Source of the DNA: TMED13 sp042090305
GTDB taxonomy: Bacteria; Pseudomonadota; Alphaproteobacteria; Methylaequorales; Methylaequoraceae
NCBI GenBank assembly: GCA_042090305.1
Contig: JBELJQ010000043.1
Coordinates: 1 to 5,676 of the forward strand
DNA: 5,676 bases
Direction of reading: 5' to 3'
Shown: one piece after another, positions 1 to 5,586 of the stretch
Layout: every line of letters starts with the position of its first letter
Numbering within the stretch: position 1 is the first letter of the stretch
Translations under genes and position numbers: made by a program
The notes under the pieces: model-generated
The model's input: only the letters and a program-made list of their open reading frames with translations
Told to the model about the DNA's origin: nothing
The model's database searches: none

Positions 1-610
1 CATTTGACGGTGCCACTCTCAGATGTTTTGCTGATAAATATTGGTCAAGAGATAATTTTTCATCTTTAGCAAGGGGATGATCTTTTCTCATTATACATAC
101 ATATTTTTCTGTAAATAAATCTATAGAACCAAATCTACTTGGTATAATTTCAAATCTTCCAACTGCAAAATCTAGTTCATTACTATCTAGTAACTTTAAT
201 GCTTCATTTCCCTGTTCCGATCTAATTCTCAAAGATGAATTAGGTGACTTTTTTTCAAGAAAATTTATTAAGTTTGGTAAAATTAATGGGGCAACATCGT
301 CTGTTATTGATATTCTATATAATTTTTTTGTTGTTTCTGGAGTAAAATTTAAAGACGACAAGGCTAATTCTAAATTATTCAAGGCATTTGTTATTGGTAA
401 GGATAGGTCCATGGCCCTTTGAGTTGGCCTCATTCCTCTGGGACCTCTAATAAATAATTCATCCTTAACTAAATACCTTAGTCTATTTAAAGCATTACTC
501 ATTGCTGGTTGAGTTATTCCAAGCTTTTTACTTGCTTTAGTTACATTTTTCTCTTCAAAAACAGTTCTAAACACTAAAAGAAGATTGAGATCGAAGTTTT
601 TAATATTCAT
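1..610 (-). CDS. LysR-type transcriptional regulator (partial, C-terminus off window)
   Basis: The minus-strand reading frame is open from an ATG at 610-608 to the window edge, giving 203 residues without a stop; a full LysR protein is about 300. Residues 1-65 form the winged helix-turn-helix. FDLNLL at 6-11, VTKASKKLGITQPAMSNALNR at about 23-43 and LFIRGPRGMRPT at 52-63 are the classic LysR signature. Residues 95 onward start the periplasmic-binding-protein-like effector domain, with DFAVGRFE at 147-154, LFTEKYVCIMRKDHPLA at 165-181 and YLSAKH at 191-196. That pattern resembles the NahR/DntR/LinR-like branch of the family, whose characterised members sense small, often aromatic, ligands; the ligand here cannot be read. 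The protein should be a DNA-binding tetramer in the cytoplasm. It is divergent from uppP, a typical LysR arrangement in which the regulator controls its neighbour and itself, but control of uppP is only inference. No clear Shine-Dalgarno precedes the ATG. Confidence 0.93.
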   Translation of the reverse strand, partial: MNIKNFDLNLLLVFRTVFEEKNVTKASKKLGITQPAMSNALNRLRYLVKDELFIRGPRGMRPTQRAMDLSLPITNALNNLELALSSLNFTPETTKKLYRISITDDVAPLILPNLINFLEKKSPNSSLRIRSEQGNEALKLLDSNELDFAVGRFEIIPSRFGSIDLFTEKYVCIMRKDHPLAKDEKLSLDQYLSAKHLRVAPSN

Positions 611-619
611 TATATGAAT
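605..619. promoter_or_regulatory. Dyad over the LysR start codon with T-N11-A form
   Basis: ATTCAT-TAT-ATGAAT has perfect 6-base arms around a 3-base centre, and T606 and A618 satisfy the T-N11-A LysR-box rule. It covers the regulator's start codon (608-610), where bound protein could block its own expression. In DNA this AT-rich such dyads also arise by chance, so confidence is low. Confidence 0.28.
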
Positions 620-680
620 TTACCAGAGTCTACACTATTATCAAAAACAATTATTTTATGAGTGCACCACTTACCTTTAA

Positions 681-697
681 ATGTTATCGTATAACAT
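681..697. promoter_or_regulatory. Candidate LysR operator: 7-3-7 palindrome
   Basis: ATGTTAT-CGT-ATAACAT has perfect 7-base arms around a 3-base centre. It lies 70 bases from the regulator's ATG and 67 bases from the uppP start, so it is centred between the two genes. LysR proteins commonly bind dyads in such divergent gaps. The symmetric pair 12 bases apart is G/C rather than the T-N11-A core, so it is not a textbook LysR box. Operator function is inference. Confidence 0.5.
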
Positions 698-717
698 ATA
701 AAATTGTTCTTCTCTTT

Positions 718-733
718 ATAAAATTAATTTTAT
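718..733. repeat. 16-bp AT-only perfect palindrome upstream of uppP
   Basis: ATAAAATTAATTTTAT is a perfect palindrome ending 31 bases before the uppP start. It could be part of the promoter or a protein-binding site. It is AT-only and low in complexity, so chance occurrence is a serious alternative. It is not followed by a T-run and is not a terminator. Confidence 0.35.
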
Positions 734-748
734 GTAATAATGTAACTT

Positions 749-753
749 AAGGG
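749..753 (+). promoter_or_regulatory. Ribosome binding site supporting TTG start of uppP
   Basis: AAGGG lies 11 bases before the TTG at 765. An in-frame TAA at 738-740 limits how far upstream the protein could start. TTG is the only common bacterial start codon between that stop and the conserved N-terminal motif, so this site decides the start. Confidence 0.55.
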
Positions 754-764
754 CCAATATCAAA

Positions 765-1577
765 TTGATTTATATTTTTACATTCGCTTTAATCCAAGGG
801 CTTACTGAATTTCTTCCAATTAGTTCGCAGGGTCATTTGATTTTATTCAATGATGTATTTGACGTTAGTCAATCCTCAACAATTTCGATCTTGGAGATGA
901 ATATTATTGCCCACATGGGGTCTTTATTGGCAGTTATTTTTTACTACAGGAAAACTGTTATTCATTGGATATTTTCATTTAATATGATAGTAAGGCCTGA
1001 ACTTGATAGAAAATTATTCCTATTATTAAGTATTTTTATAGCGTCTATACCGATAGTAATAATGGGATACTTTTTTGCAAAATTTTTCGACTATGATAGC
1101 GAATTATTGATAATAATAATCTCTTTAACAAGCATTATTTTTGGCATTCTTATCTATATTTTTGACAAATTCTGTTTAAGAATCAAAAACCTGGAGGGCT
1201 TAACTTTTAAACTCTCTTTTATTATAGGCTTATCTCAATGTTTGGCTTTAATACCTGGAGTAAGTCGTTCAGGATCAATAATTACATCTATGCGTTTTTT
1301 GGGATTTAGAAGGGACTTTGCTGTTGAATATTCAAACCTTTTAAGTATTCCTGCCATATTAGGTGCTGTTACTTATTTAATAATAGAAAATGATAGTCTA
1401 ATTCAATTAGGAACCTTTTCAAATTCAATTGCTTTAATAGTTTTAACACTAAGCTTTATCTTCTCATTAATCTTTTTGTTCTTGTTTATAAAGTGGGTTC
1501 AAAATTTCTCATTTGCAATTTTTGCAGTTTATAGAATATTATTTGGACTAGCCATCTTAATTTATCTCTATATGTAA
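765..1577 (+). CDS. uppP: Undecaprenyl-diphosphate phosphatase (UppP/BacA)
   Basis: This integral inner-membrane enzyme hydrolyses undecaprenyl diphosphate to the monophosphate, recycling the lipid carrier for peptidoglycan and surface polysaccharides; extra copies give bacitracin resistance in known species. At 270 residues it has the normal family length. Motif 1 is QGLTEFLPISSQGHL at 11-25: Q11 and E15 fit the E/QxxxE metal site and H24 aligns with E. coli H30. Motif 2 is PGVSRSG at 164-170, with R168 aligning with E. coli R174. Hydrophobic segments fill the rest, and AVYRILFG near the C-terminus is also family-typical. Q22 sits where S or T is common in the SSxGH loop. The start is TTG at 765 with AAGGG upstream; the next hydrophobic residues run straight into motif 1. 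The 3' end overlaps the convergent SDR gene by 10 bases. The divergent LysR gene may regulate it, but nothing here proves that. Confidence 0.96.
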   Translation: MIYIFTFALIQGLTEFLPISSQGHLILFNDVFDVSQSSTISILEMNIIAHMGSLLAVIFYYRKTVIHWIFSFNMIVRPELDRKLFLLLSIFIASIPIVIMGYFFAKFFDYDSELLIIIISLTSIIFGILIYIFDKFCLRIKNLEGLTFKLSFIIGLSQCLALIPGVSRSGSIITSMRFLGFRRDFAVEYSNLLSIPAILGAVTYLIIENDSLIQLGTFSNSIALIVLTLSFIFSLIFLFLFIKWVQNFSFAIFAVYRILFGLAILIYLYM

Positions 1578-2524
1578 GTGTCAATCACAGATTCAATTGA
1601 AGTTGGATTCTTAATTTCTTTTCTGAGGGTCTGAAGGCCTTGATTGGAGATATTATCTTTTTTCAACAACTTAATCTGATCTCTGGTAAGAAGTGGGGTG
1701 GGCAACATCTCTAGAACAAAAGCAAGACATGTAGCCATAAAAAATGGTACCGGAAAATAAAATCTTTTTTTTTTTTTTGAATTTAAAATTATATCGAATA
1801 TTTCATCAAAGGAACAGATTGTTGGACCTGCCAACTCAAAAGTATTAGATTTAGATAAACATTTAATTATAATAAAATTTACAAGATCACCAACATAAAT
1901 AGGTTGAAATTTGACTCTCTTTGTAAAATCGATCTTTGAAATGAATTTCTTTTCCTTCACAATTTCTGGTGTACCTATAAGAGGAAGAACTGGACTAAAT
2001 TTTGAAAGGTTATAGAAAAAATTGATAAAGTTATCGCCCTTGCCAAAAACTACTCCTGGCCTAACTACGGTCGTATCTTTAAAATATTCTTTAGCAAGTT
2101 TCTCTCCCTCCATTTTTGATAATGCATACTTGGAGTCTTTAATTTTATTTATATTTAATGCTGACATATGAAGAAAATATCGAATTTTTTTTTTCTTACA
2201 GGCTTTTGCAATCATCATGGGAATCTTTGAGTGAATAAAATCAAATGTACTTTTTTTTTTCTCGTATAATATACCAATCAAATTTATTACAACATCAGAA
2301 CCAGAAACCATCTTATCTATCGACTCCTGTCGGAAGTCTTTGATGTGTTTATATTTTATTTGTCCTGGTTCATTTCCTAAAAATAAGGAGCTTTTAAAAT
2401 TTAGTTTACGAGTAACAACCTCTATCTGACATGAGTGAGTACATAAGTTCTTTACAAGGTGGGATCCAATAAAACCACTTCCTCCAAAAATTAAAATTTT
2501 TTTACCATTTAAAGCTTTATTCAT
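1568..2524 (-). CDS. NDUFA9-like atypical SDR (NAD-dependent epimerase/dehydratase family)
   Basis: This 318-residue protein has a Rossmann nucleotide-binding motif, GGSGFIG, at 14-20, then DVVINLIGIL at 77-86, the YxxxK pair Y133/K137 within YALSKMEGE, RPGVVFGKGDNFIN at 155-168, FQPIYVGDL at 207-214 and FELAGP at 229-234. This order matches the family resembling the complex I accessory subunit NDUFA9 (called 39 kDa in mitochondria). Bacterial members bind NAD(P)(H), but their substrates are mostly unknown, and a true complex I role is not implied. Between LPLIG and FQPIY is a lysine-rich insertion of about 18 residues (roughly 186-204) that I do not expect in the family. The gene carries A14, A10 and A10 runs in its coding strand, plus another A14 running into its ATG, and has no clear Shine-Dalgarno. 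It sits beside uppP, a pairing I recall from alphaproteobacteria, and diverges from rnd. Confidence 0.88.
   Translation of the reverse strand: MNKALNGKKILIFGGSGFIGSHLVKNLCTHSCQIEVVTRKLNFKSSLFLGNEPGQIKYKHIKDFRQESIDKMVSGSDVVINLIGILYEKKKSTFDFIHSKIPMMIAKACKKKKIRYFLHMSALNINKIKDSKYALSKMEGEKLAKEYFKDTTVVRPGVVFGKGDNFINFFYNLSKFSPVLPLIGTPEIVKEKKFISKIDFTKRVKFQPIYVGDLVNFIIIKCLSKSNTFELAGPTICSFDEIFDIILNSKKKKRFYFPVPFFMATCLAFVLEMLPTPLLTRDQIKLLKKDNISNQGLQTLRKEIKNPTSIESVIDTYI
1765..1778 (-). repeat. A14 homopolymer inside the SDR coding sequence
   Basis: A run of 14 T on the plus strand reads as A14 in the gene and encodes the KKKK near residues 250-253. A one-base slip here, in replication or transcription, would lose about the last 65 residues. 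The frame is intact as given. Confidence 0.9.
2185..2194 (-). repeat. A10 homopolymer inside the SDR coding sequence
   Basis: Ten T on the plus strand, directly after an AAG codon in the gene, encode part of the KKKK at residues 110-113. It is one of three in-frame long A runs in this gene. Confidence 0.9.
2251..2260 (-). repeat. A10 homopolymer inside the SDR coding sequence
   Basis: Ten T on the plus strand encode the KKK at residues 89-91 of the SDR protein. The reading frame continues normally on both sides. Confidence 0.9.
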
Positions 2525-2537
2525 TTTTTTTTTTTTT
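2524..2537 (-). repeat. A14 leader running into the SDR start codon
   Basis: On the gene strand, 14 A residues end as the first base of the ATG, replacing any Shine-Dalgarno. An A-rich leader may favour ribosomal protein S1-assisted initiation. Length changes here would alter the leader but not the reading frame. Confidence 0.85.
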
Positions 2538-2589
2538 GCTATTTATCTTTATATTAAGGTATTAATATCATATTTAAAAATTATCAAAA
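2525..2589. promoter_or_regulatory. Divergent promoter gap for SDR gene and rnd-kdsD-lpt operon
   Basis: This 65-base AT-rich gap is the only untranslated space before the five-gene plus-strand operon, so its promoter is probably here or inside the SDR gene. A weak candidate is TTGCTA (2536-2541) as -35 with TATTAA (2560-2565) as -10, spacing 18. Any promoter for the SDR gene must share the same space. The exact boxes are uncertain. Confidence 0.4.
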
Positions 2590-3237
2590 ATGAAAAATTT
2601 TACAATTGGTCAAACTACTGTTAACCTCCACGAAAATGATATCTCAGAAAGTGTTTCTGCACCAAATATAATTTCAGTTGATAGCGAGACAACAGGACTA
2701 AGTCTTGTAAGAGACAGATTATGTTTACTCCAAATTGCTTTCTCAGAAAATGAATGTCACTTTGTAAAATTTAATCGAGATTCTCTATCTGGGAAAGCTA
2801 AACCAAAAAATTTAGTTAATTTATTGAGTGATGAAAATATTAAAAAAATTTTTCATTATGCAAGGTTTGATCTTGCAATGATAAAAAAGTTTTTGGGTGT
2901 TGAAATAAGAAATATGTTTTGCACTAAAATCGCATCTAAACTTGTTAGAACTTATACTGATAAACACGGACTGAAAGAATTATGCAAAGAAATGCTTAAT
3001 GTAGATTTAAACAAATCTTCTCAATCATCAGATTGGTCAGCAAAAGAACTATCAAAAGATCAGCTAAAATATGCCTCTCATGATGTTATCTACCTTTTTA
3101 GATTAAAGAAAAAACTTGAGGAAATGATTGTCAGAGAAGGTAGAAAAGAGTTATTACAAAAGACTTTTGACTTTCTTCCAAGTAGAGTGAAACTTGATTT
3201 AGCGGGGTGGAATGATACAGATATATTTTCACATTGA
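2590..3237 (+). CDS. rnd: Ribonuclease D, short form (DEDDy 3'-5' exonuclease)
   Basis: RNase D trims 3' ends of structured RNAs such as tRNA precursors, using two metal ions in the cytoplasm. The 215-residue protein holds one DnaQ-like exonuclease domain with all expected acidic residues. Exo I is VDSETTGL at 30-37, giving D31 and E33. Exo II is HYARFDLAMI at 89-98, giving D94. Exo III is YASHDVIYL at 161-169, giving Y161 and D165, the DEDDy subtype. WSAKELSKDQLKYA at 149-162 is the typical lead-in. It lacks the C-terminal HRDC domains of the E. coli enzyme (about 375 residues); single-domain forms near 200-210 residues are, as I recall, normal in alphaproteobacteria. The ATG at 2590 has no strong Shine-Dalgarno. 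Its TGA overlaps the annotated TTG start of kdsD by four bases, making it the first gene of the LPS operon. Confidence 0.94.
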   Translation: MKNFTIGQTTVNLHENDISESVSAPNIISVDSETTGLSLVRDRLCLLQIAFSENECHFVKFNRDSLSGKAKPKNLVNLLSDENIKKIFHYARFDLAMIKKFLGVEIRNMFCTKIASKLVRTYTDKHGLKELCKEMLNVDLNKSSQSSDWSAKELSKDQLKYASHDVIYLFRLKKKLEEMIVREGRKELLQKTFDFLPSRVKLDLAGWNDTDIFSH

Positions 3238-4205
3238 GAAACAGGAAAATTAAAGTGGAAATAGATATAGGAAAAAAAGTAATAAATACTGAAATTAAGG
3301 CGCTAGATCTATTAAAAAAATCAATTTCAAGAGATTTCTCTAAAGCTATTGAAGTATTATATAAAACTAAAGGGAAGATAATAATTTCTGGCTTAGGTAA
3401 AAGTGGTCATATTGCAACAAAAATCTCGTCAACTTTTTCATCAATTGGTTCCCCGTCAGTATTTTTGCATCCAACAGAAGCTAATCACGGAGATCTTGGT
3501 ATGATAAAAAAAGGTGATTCAACTATTTTAATTTCAAATTCTGGTGAGACATCTGAATTAACTAATATTATACTCCATTGTAAAAAATCAAAGATTCCTA
3601 TCATTTCGATAACTAGTGAAAAGTCCAGTACACTTGCAAAAAACGCAAATATTGTACTTGTGATTCCTAAAAATGTAGAAGCTTGTCCACTAGAGCTTGC
3701 TCCAACGAGCTCTACAACTTGTGCGTTGGCATTGGGCGATGCACTAGCAGTTACTCTTTTAACAAAAAGAGGATTTACAAAATCAGACTTTCATGCACTT
3801 CATCCTGGTGGGAAGTTAGGACAAACTCTTTTATCCGTCCGTGAAATAATGAAGACTAGTAAATCACTTCCAATTATGAGAGTTGGAAATATAGTTGGCA
3901 ATGCTATTTTAGAGATGTCTTCGAAAGGATTTGGTTGCGTTGGAATCGTTTCTTCTGATAATAAAAAATTATTAGGTATAATTACCGATGGTGATTTACG
4001 AAGACATATGACAAAAGGATTATTAGAAAAAAAGGTAGAGCAAATAATGACCACTAATCCATTGACATTAAAACCAGAAACATTAGTGTCGGAGGCTCTT
4101 AACCTCATGAATGAAAAATCCATTACAAACATATTTGTAACACAAAAAAATAAACCTGTTGGCATAATACATATGCACGAAATACTTAGATTGCAAAGTA
4201 CATGA
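3234..4205 (+). CDS. kdsD: D-arabinose 5-phosphate isomerase (KdsD/KpsF family)
   Basis: This cytoplasmic enzyme converts D-ribulose 5-phosphate to D-arabinose 5-phosphate, the first committed step to Kdo, the inner-core sugar of LPS. A SIS domain spans about 30-195, with GLGKSGH at 53-59, HPTEANHGDLGMI at 79-91, SNSGETSE at 101-108, EACPLELAPTSSTT at 149-162 and ALHPGGKLG at 188-196. K56, E108, E149 and H190 align with E. coli catalytic K59, E111, E152 and H193. Two CBS domains follow, about 205-263 and 268-323, with TDGDLRRHM at 251-259 and IIHMHEILR at 311-319. Length (323) and architecture match the E. coli enzyme. The TTG start at 3234 has no Shine-Dalgarno; an in-frame GTG at 3255 has AGGA eight bases before it and would give 316 residues, so the true start may be there. 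The stop overlaps lptC as ATGA. No kdsC lies between it and lptC, unlike in E. coli. Confidence 0.95.
   Translation: MRNRKIKVEIDIGKKVINTEIKALDLLKKSISRDFSKAIEVLYKTKGKIIISGLGKSGHIATKISSTFSSIGSPSVFLHPTEANHGDLGMIKKGDSTILISNSGETSELTNIILHCKKSKIPIISITSEKSSTLAKNANIVLVIPKNVEACPLELAPTSSTTCALALGDALAVTLLTKRGFTKSDFHALHPGGKLGQTLLSVREIMKTSKSLPIMRVGNIVGNAILEMSSKGFGCVGIVSSDNKKLLGIITDGDLRRHMTKGLLEKKVEQIMTTNPLTLKPETLVSEALNLMNEKSITNIFVTQKNKPVGIIHMHEILRLQST
3243..3246 (+). promoter_or_regulatory. Ribosome binding site favouring GTG 3255 as kdsD start
   Basis: AGGA lies 8 bases before an in-frame GTG at 3255, an ideal spacing, while the upstream TTG at 3234 has no such site. Starting at GTG would remove 7 residues, all before the conserved SIS domain. 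Confidence 0.45.
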
Positions 4206-4780
4206 CATATTCAAAATTTATTAAGACTATAAAATTTATATTCCTTGCAATTTCAATTCTTATGCTTGTATTGATTATTATAAATAATAGACAAAATCAG
4301 ATAAAAATAGTTGGTGAAAAATTTTCTTATACTGAAAAAATTGATGGGTCGATTAACCAAGTTCTGGTAAAACCTATCTTTATGGGACTTAACAAAAAAG
4401 AACAACCCTTCAAAGTTACAGCAAGCAAAGCAACAAGGTTTAAAGAAGAATCTAATACTTTTTATTTAGAAAATCCTGTAGGTGAGATTTTAATTGACAA
4501 TGATAAATATTTTCTTAGCGGTAATAGTGGTATTTATGACAAGAATATTCAAGAATTGAAAATTAATGGAGATGTTAAATTTAATAATAATTTAGATTTA
4601 AAATTTTCTACTACAGAAGTTCTCTTTGACTTTAAAGATCAAATTCTTTTTGGAGAAAAAGCAGTAAGTGGTTACAGAAATAACTCAAAAATAGATTCTC
4701 AGGGAATCAAAATATTAAATAAAGAAAATAAAATAATCTTTACTGGAAAAACCAAACTACTTCTTAAAAATGAAAATTAA
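4202..4780 (+). CDS. lptC: LPS export protein LptC
   Basis: LptC is a bitopic inner-membrane protein that receives LPS from the LptB2FG transporter and passes it to periplasmic LptA. The 192 residues begin with a short cytoplasmic tail, then one hydrophobic segment (about 11-28, FIFLAISILMLVLIIINN) and a periplasmic beta-jellyroll domain. Family-like stretches are KPIFMGLNKKEQPFKVTASKA at 57-77, LENPVGEI at 89-96, SGNSGIYD at 106-113 and GIKILNKENKIIFTG at 168-182. Length matches the E. coli protein (191). Sequence conservation in this family is low, so identification rests on the membrane anchor, the pattern above and position directly between kdsD and lptA. The ATG overlaps the kdsD stop as ATGA, and its 3' end overlaps lptA by 11 bases, indicating translational coupling. 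Confidence 0.9.
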   Translation: MTYSKFIKTIKFIFLAISILMLVLIIINNRQNQIKIVGEKFSYTEKIDGSINQVLVKPIFMGLNKKEQPFKVTASKATRFKEESNTFYLENPVGEILIDNDKYFLSGNSGIYDKNIQELKINGDVKFNNNLDLKFSTTEVLFDFKDQILFGEKAVSGYRNNSKIDSQGIKILNKENKIIFTGKTKLLLKNEN

Positions 4781-5585
4781 TAAAATATACCTGATTGTTT
4801 TTGTTTTTTTATCAATAAAATACAACACTTGTATTTCTCAACAATTCAAATCAACTTCAAATACAGATGAACCAATTGAAATTTATGCAGATAACGGAAT
4901 CGAGTGGCATAAAAATAGTAAAAAGTATGTTGCTCTAGGCAATGCGCAAGCAGTATCAGGTAGCCTATCTTTAAAATCTGATAAAATAGAGGCTTATTAT
5001 AATGAAACGAAGGATTCCTCAATGGATATAGCAAATGTAATAGCAAAAAAAAACGTAGTTATTCAGGACAAAAAAATGAAAATTATTGGAGGTAATTTTG
5101 CAGAATATAACGTAAAAAAAGATTATTTTAAAGTAAATGGTTCTAGACTCAAATTAACTTCACAAAAAAATATTTTAAGATCAAATAATAAGATGGAATA
5201 TTGGAGGTCTAAGGGTGTTGCTGTAGCAACAGGGGGGGCTGAAGCTCAGAAGGAAAATGAATTTATTGTTAAAGCTGATAGACTAATTTGGAATTTACAT
5301 GAAATAAATAAAAAAATTACAGTAAAAAAAATAATAGGTTTTAGTAATGTTTCAATTAGATCAAATAATGAAGTAGCATTTAGCGATAAAGGTATCTATA
5401 ATAATATTACTGAAGTTTGTAAATTATTTGGAAATGTTAGACTTCAAAGAGGAGATAGTTTCTTGACAGGAGAATATGCTGAGGTTGATTTAAAAAGTGG
5501 AATAAGTAAGATTCTTCCTGCTCCTAAAAAAGGACCAAATGAGAGTAAGGTAAGAGCATTAATTGAAAAGGAGACAAAAAATTAA
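4770..5585 (+). CDS. lptA: LPS transport periplasmic protein LptA (OstA-like)
   Basis: LptA forms the periplasmic beta-jellyroll bridge that carries LPS from LptC to LptD at the outer membrane. Residues 1-23 look like a Sec signal peptide: a basic start, a hydrophobic core at about 7-16 and likely cleavage after CIS (21-23) before QQ. No lipobox surrounds C21. The OstA domain begins at PIEIYADNGIEWH (35-47) and YVALGNAQAVSGSLSLKSDKI at 53-73. A second repeat follows at about 165-250, with GNVRLQRGDSFLTGEYAEVDL at 221-241. The 271 residues exceed E. coli LptA (185), consistent with longer two-repeat forms that I recall in alphaproteobacteria. The ATG lies inside the end of lptC with no Shine-Dalgarno, so translation probably depends on coupling. 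It is followed after one base by lptB. A G7 run at 5232-5238 is unusual for this AT-rich DNA but does not break the frame. Confidence 0.92.
   Translation: MKINKIYLIVFVFLSIKYNTCISQQFKSTSNTDEPIEIYADNGIEWHKNSKKYVALGNAQAVSGSLSLKSDKIEAYYNETKDSSMDIANVIAKKNVVIQDKKMKIIGGNFAEYNVKKDYFKVNGSRLKLTSQKNILRSNNKMEYWRSKGVAVATGGAEAQKENEFIVKADRLIWNLHEINKKITVKKIIGFSNVSIRSNNEVAFSDKGIYNNITEVCKLFGNVRLQRGDSFLTGEYAEVDLKSGISKILPAPKKGPNESKVRALIEKETKN
5568..5573 (+). promoter_or_regulatory. Ribosome binding site for lptB
   Basis: AAGGAG, inside the last codons of lptA, lies 13 bases before the lptB ATG at 5587. It is the strongest Shine-Dalgarno match noticed in the operon, though the spacing is somewhat long. Confidence 0.5.
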
Positions 5586-5586
5586 T

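Larger units (their letters stand above)
611..764. promoter_or_regulatory. Divergent control region between LysR gene and uppP
   Basis: This 154-base AT-rich gap lies between the two outward-facing starts and must contain the promoters of both genes. It holds a perfect 17-bp dyad (681-697), a 16-bp AT palindrome (718-733) and several TATAAA-like hexamers (697-702, 717-722 on the plus strand). I could not pair any of these with a good -35 box, so no exact promoter is called. No small open reading frame or RNA gene is evident. Confidence 0.6.

Noticed and set aside
609..614. Perfect TATAAT on the minus strand as a -10 box for the LysR gene
   Set aside because: It overlaps the ATG itself (TATAATG), so transcription from it would begin downstream of the start codon.
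1560..1610. Possible bidirectional terminator between uppP and the SDR gene
   Set aside because: No stable hairpin followed by a T-run is visible; the genes simply overlap.
1765..1778. Plus-strand T14 as the T-run of an intrinsic terminator for uppP read-through
   Set aside because: There is no GC-rich stem directly before it, and it is in-frame lysine coding sequence of the opposite gene.
3800..4165. Open frame of 121 codons on the minus strand inside kdsD
   Set aside because: It is antisense to the conserved CBS region of kdsD, shows no recognisable domain, and has no sign of its own ribosome binding site.
4846..5046. Open frame of 66 codons on the minus strand inside lptA
   Set aside because: It is antisense to the conserved OstA domain and its composition looks like a chance reading of AT-rich DNA.
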